Shown here: piece after piece, positions 63,257 through 64,000 of the stretch | How positions within the stretch are numbered: the first letter of the stretch is position 1 | Layout: the number at the start of each line of letters is the position of its first letter | Assembly: GCF_902859585.1 (NCBI RefSeq) | Contig: NZ_CADIJM010000010.1 | Span: forward strand, 62,001 to 126,000 | Reading direction: 5' to 3' | DNA from: Achromobacter animicus | GTDB taxonomy: Bacteria > Pseudomonadota > Gammaproteobacteria > Burkholderiales > Burkholderiaceae_B | DNA: 64,000 nt | Program-made: the position numbers and the translations under genes | Notes under the pieces: generated by a model | The model's database searches: none | Told to the model about the DNA's origin: nothing | The model's input: only the letters and a program-made list of their open reading frames with translations

Positions 63257-63473
63257 GACGCCTATCAACGACGAGACACTATGAAAAGAATCGGATGGCG
63301 AAGCGCGAAGCCAGGGTTACGCACATTCTTATCAACAGGCAAGCCCGCGAAACGACCAGGACGCAGCCACGAAGCAGCACAGGAGTACACAGGCGGGGAC
63401 AGTCAGCCCCGAGAATCCGGCCGCCCAAGTATCTTCCCTGACTCGCCCATTACTCTATTCAGCGAGAGATGTC

Positions 63474-63482
63474 TTATCCACA
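63474..63482 (+). other. Perfect DnaA box TTATCCACA in oriC
   Basis: An exact consensus match in the gene-free origin region, same orientation as the box at 63248. Confidence 0.85.
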
Positions 63483-64000
63483 GCGTCGAAGGCAACGAGT
63501 TCAAGACGGCAAAGCGGTGCACATCGATGCACGACAGCAACTCGTTGCCGGCGGACCCAAAATCACGAAAGCAATTCCGCGTTAGAAATCAAAGGCAAAG
63601 CCGACAACTGAAACCTGAGGCCACTGCGGAAGCGAAGTTCAATAACCTGCTGAACTCTTCCAACAGTGCACGGTCAAATCGCGCGGCCTGAACATCGGGG
63701 CGACTTATTCACAAAATTATCCCCACCCCAATATTGAATGATCGGTTCGCGGCCATCGGGCATGGTCACTGACCCGAAGCTAATCTTGCTCGCACTCCCG
63801 CTGCGCCGCCATCATCCATATGGGCGAGGCGCCTATGGCTTCATGTGAAACCTGTGGACAGGTCGCAAGGAGAAATCCGCCGCGAAAATTAGACTGCCCA
63901 CCGCAGCGCCCAACCCGCCCAACCGAGTCAACCCGAGCCGCCGAATCATCCGCAATTCCTGTTCCCGCGACCTCACCCTTTAGGCGATATCCCCATTTCT

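Larger units (their letters stand above)
62900..63870. other. Probable chromosomal replication origin (oriC)
   Basis: A gene-free stretch next to mnmG and parS. An A/T-rich tract at about 62949-63032 is a candidate unwinding element. Candidate DnaA boxes follow at 63121 (TTAACCACA), 63133 (TTGTCCACA), 63248 and 63474 (both TTATCCACA), 63329 (TTATCAACA), 63705 (TTATTCACA) and 63717 (TTATCCCCA), with a weaker inverted match at 63853. All but the last are in the same orientation. dnaA is expected just beyond the right edge but is not visible. Confidence 0.75.

Noticed and set aside
63281-63691. A 136-codon plus-strand frame in the oriC region
   Set aside because: It spans several DnaA boxes, has no conserved features, and its composition looks like translated non-coding DNA.
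63837-63852. A tenth parS-like sequence (GGCTTCATGTGAAACC)
   Set aside because: Only about 12 of 16 bases match and the central CACGTG is lost (CATGTG), so it was not counted.

Overview
The window is GC-rich chromosomal DNA of a betaproteobacterium. The protein sequences and the layout point to Burkholderiales, most likely Alcaligenaceae close to Achromobacter/Bordetella. That includes ribosomal and RNA polymerase operons lying beside mnmG-rsmG-parA-parB, a tRNA-tufB-secE cluster, and tripartite-tricarboxylate (Bug) and Liv-type uptake genes. The family assignment is an inference; no database was searched. The right end runs into what looks like the chromosomal replication origin.

Translation and transcription core (minus strand). 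Read in the direction of transcription, the parts are: (a) tRNA-Tyr, tRNA-Gly, tRNA-Thr, tufB, tRNA-Trp, secE, nusG, rplK, rplA, rplJ, rplL, rpoB, rpoC (45.2 to 31.4 kb), with a strong promoter at 45226-45254 and two nested hairpins between rplL and rpoB; (b) rpsL, rpsG, fusA, tufA, rpsJ (23.8 to 19.0 kb), with a near-consensus promoter at 24110-24139 and a terminator after rpsJ; (c) rplC, rplD, rplW, rplB, rpsS, rplV, rpsC, rplP, rpmC, rpsQ (18.6 to 13.85 kb), with its own promoter and a terminator after rpsQ; (d) rplN, rplX, rplE (0.96 kb to the left edge), again with its own promoter. The usual S10-spc superoperon is therefore cut twice. One of the cuts holds 12.9 kb of unrelated genes. tufA and tufB match base for base over the reading frame.

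The 1.3-13.7 kb insert holds an Asp/Asn beta-hydroxylase-like protein, an aldehyde dehydrogenase, a metallophosphoesterase lipoprotein, and an AraC regulator divergent from an alpha/beta hydrolase that leads a complete Liv-type ABC importer (one binding protein, two ATPases, two permeases). It ends with an unknown periplasmic protein.

The 24.3-31.3 kb block is an unusual signalling island. A canonical OmpR-type response regulator, a secreted LysM-FecR protein and a CHASE2-PAS histidine kinase form an operon. They are flanked by a divergent response regulator whose receiver lacks key residues, by a membrane-anchored pseudokinase that lacks an N-lobe and ends in a PEGA-like domain, and by a small lipoprotein. 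This is the best candidate for an undescribed system.

The 45.3-55.1 kb block is catabolic. A glutamine-synthetase-like ligase, an aldehyde dehydrogenase and an iron alcohol dehydrogenase suggest a gamma-glutamylated amino-alcohol or amine route. A thiol dioxygenase, a C-S lyase, a four-domain rhodanese and a Bug-type binding protein, divergent from a LysR regulator, suggest organosulfur (cysteine-like thiol) breakdown.

The 55.1-64 kb block contains asparaginase, parB, a GNAT acetyltransferase, parA, rsmG and mnmG. It is followed by about 2.7 kb without genes that carries nine parS-like sites (61331-62810), an AT-rich tract and several DnaA boxes (62.9-63.9 kb), i.e. a centromere plus a probable oriC. 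Extra perfect DnaA boxes lie inside genes at 52.9-57.7 kb.
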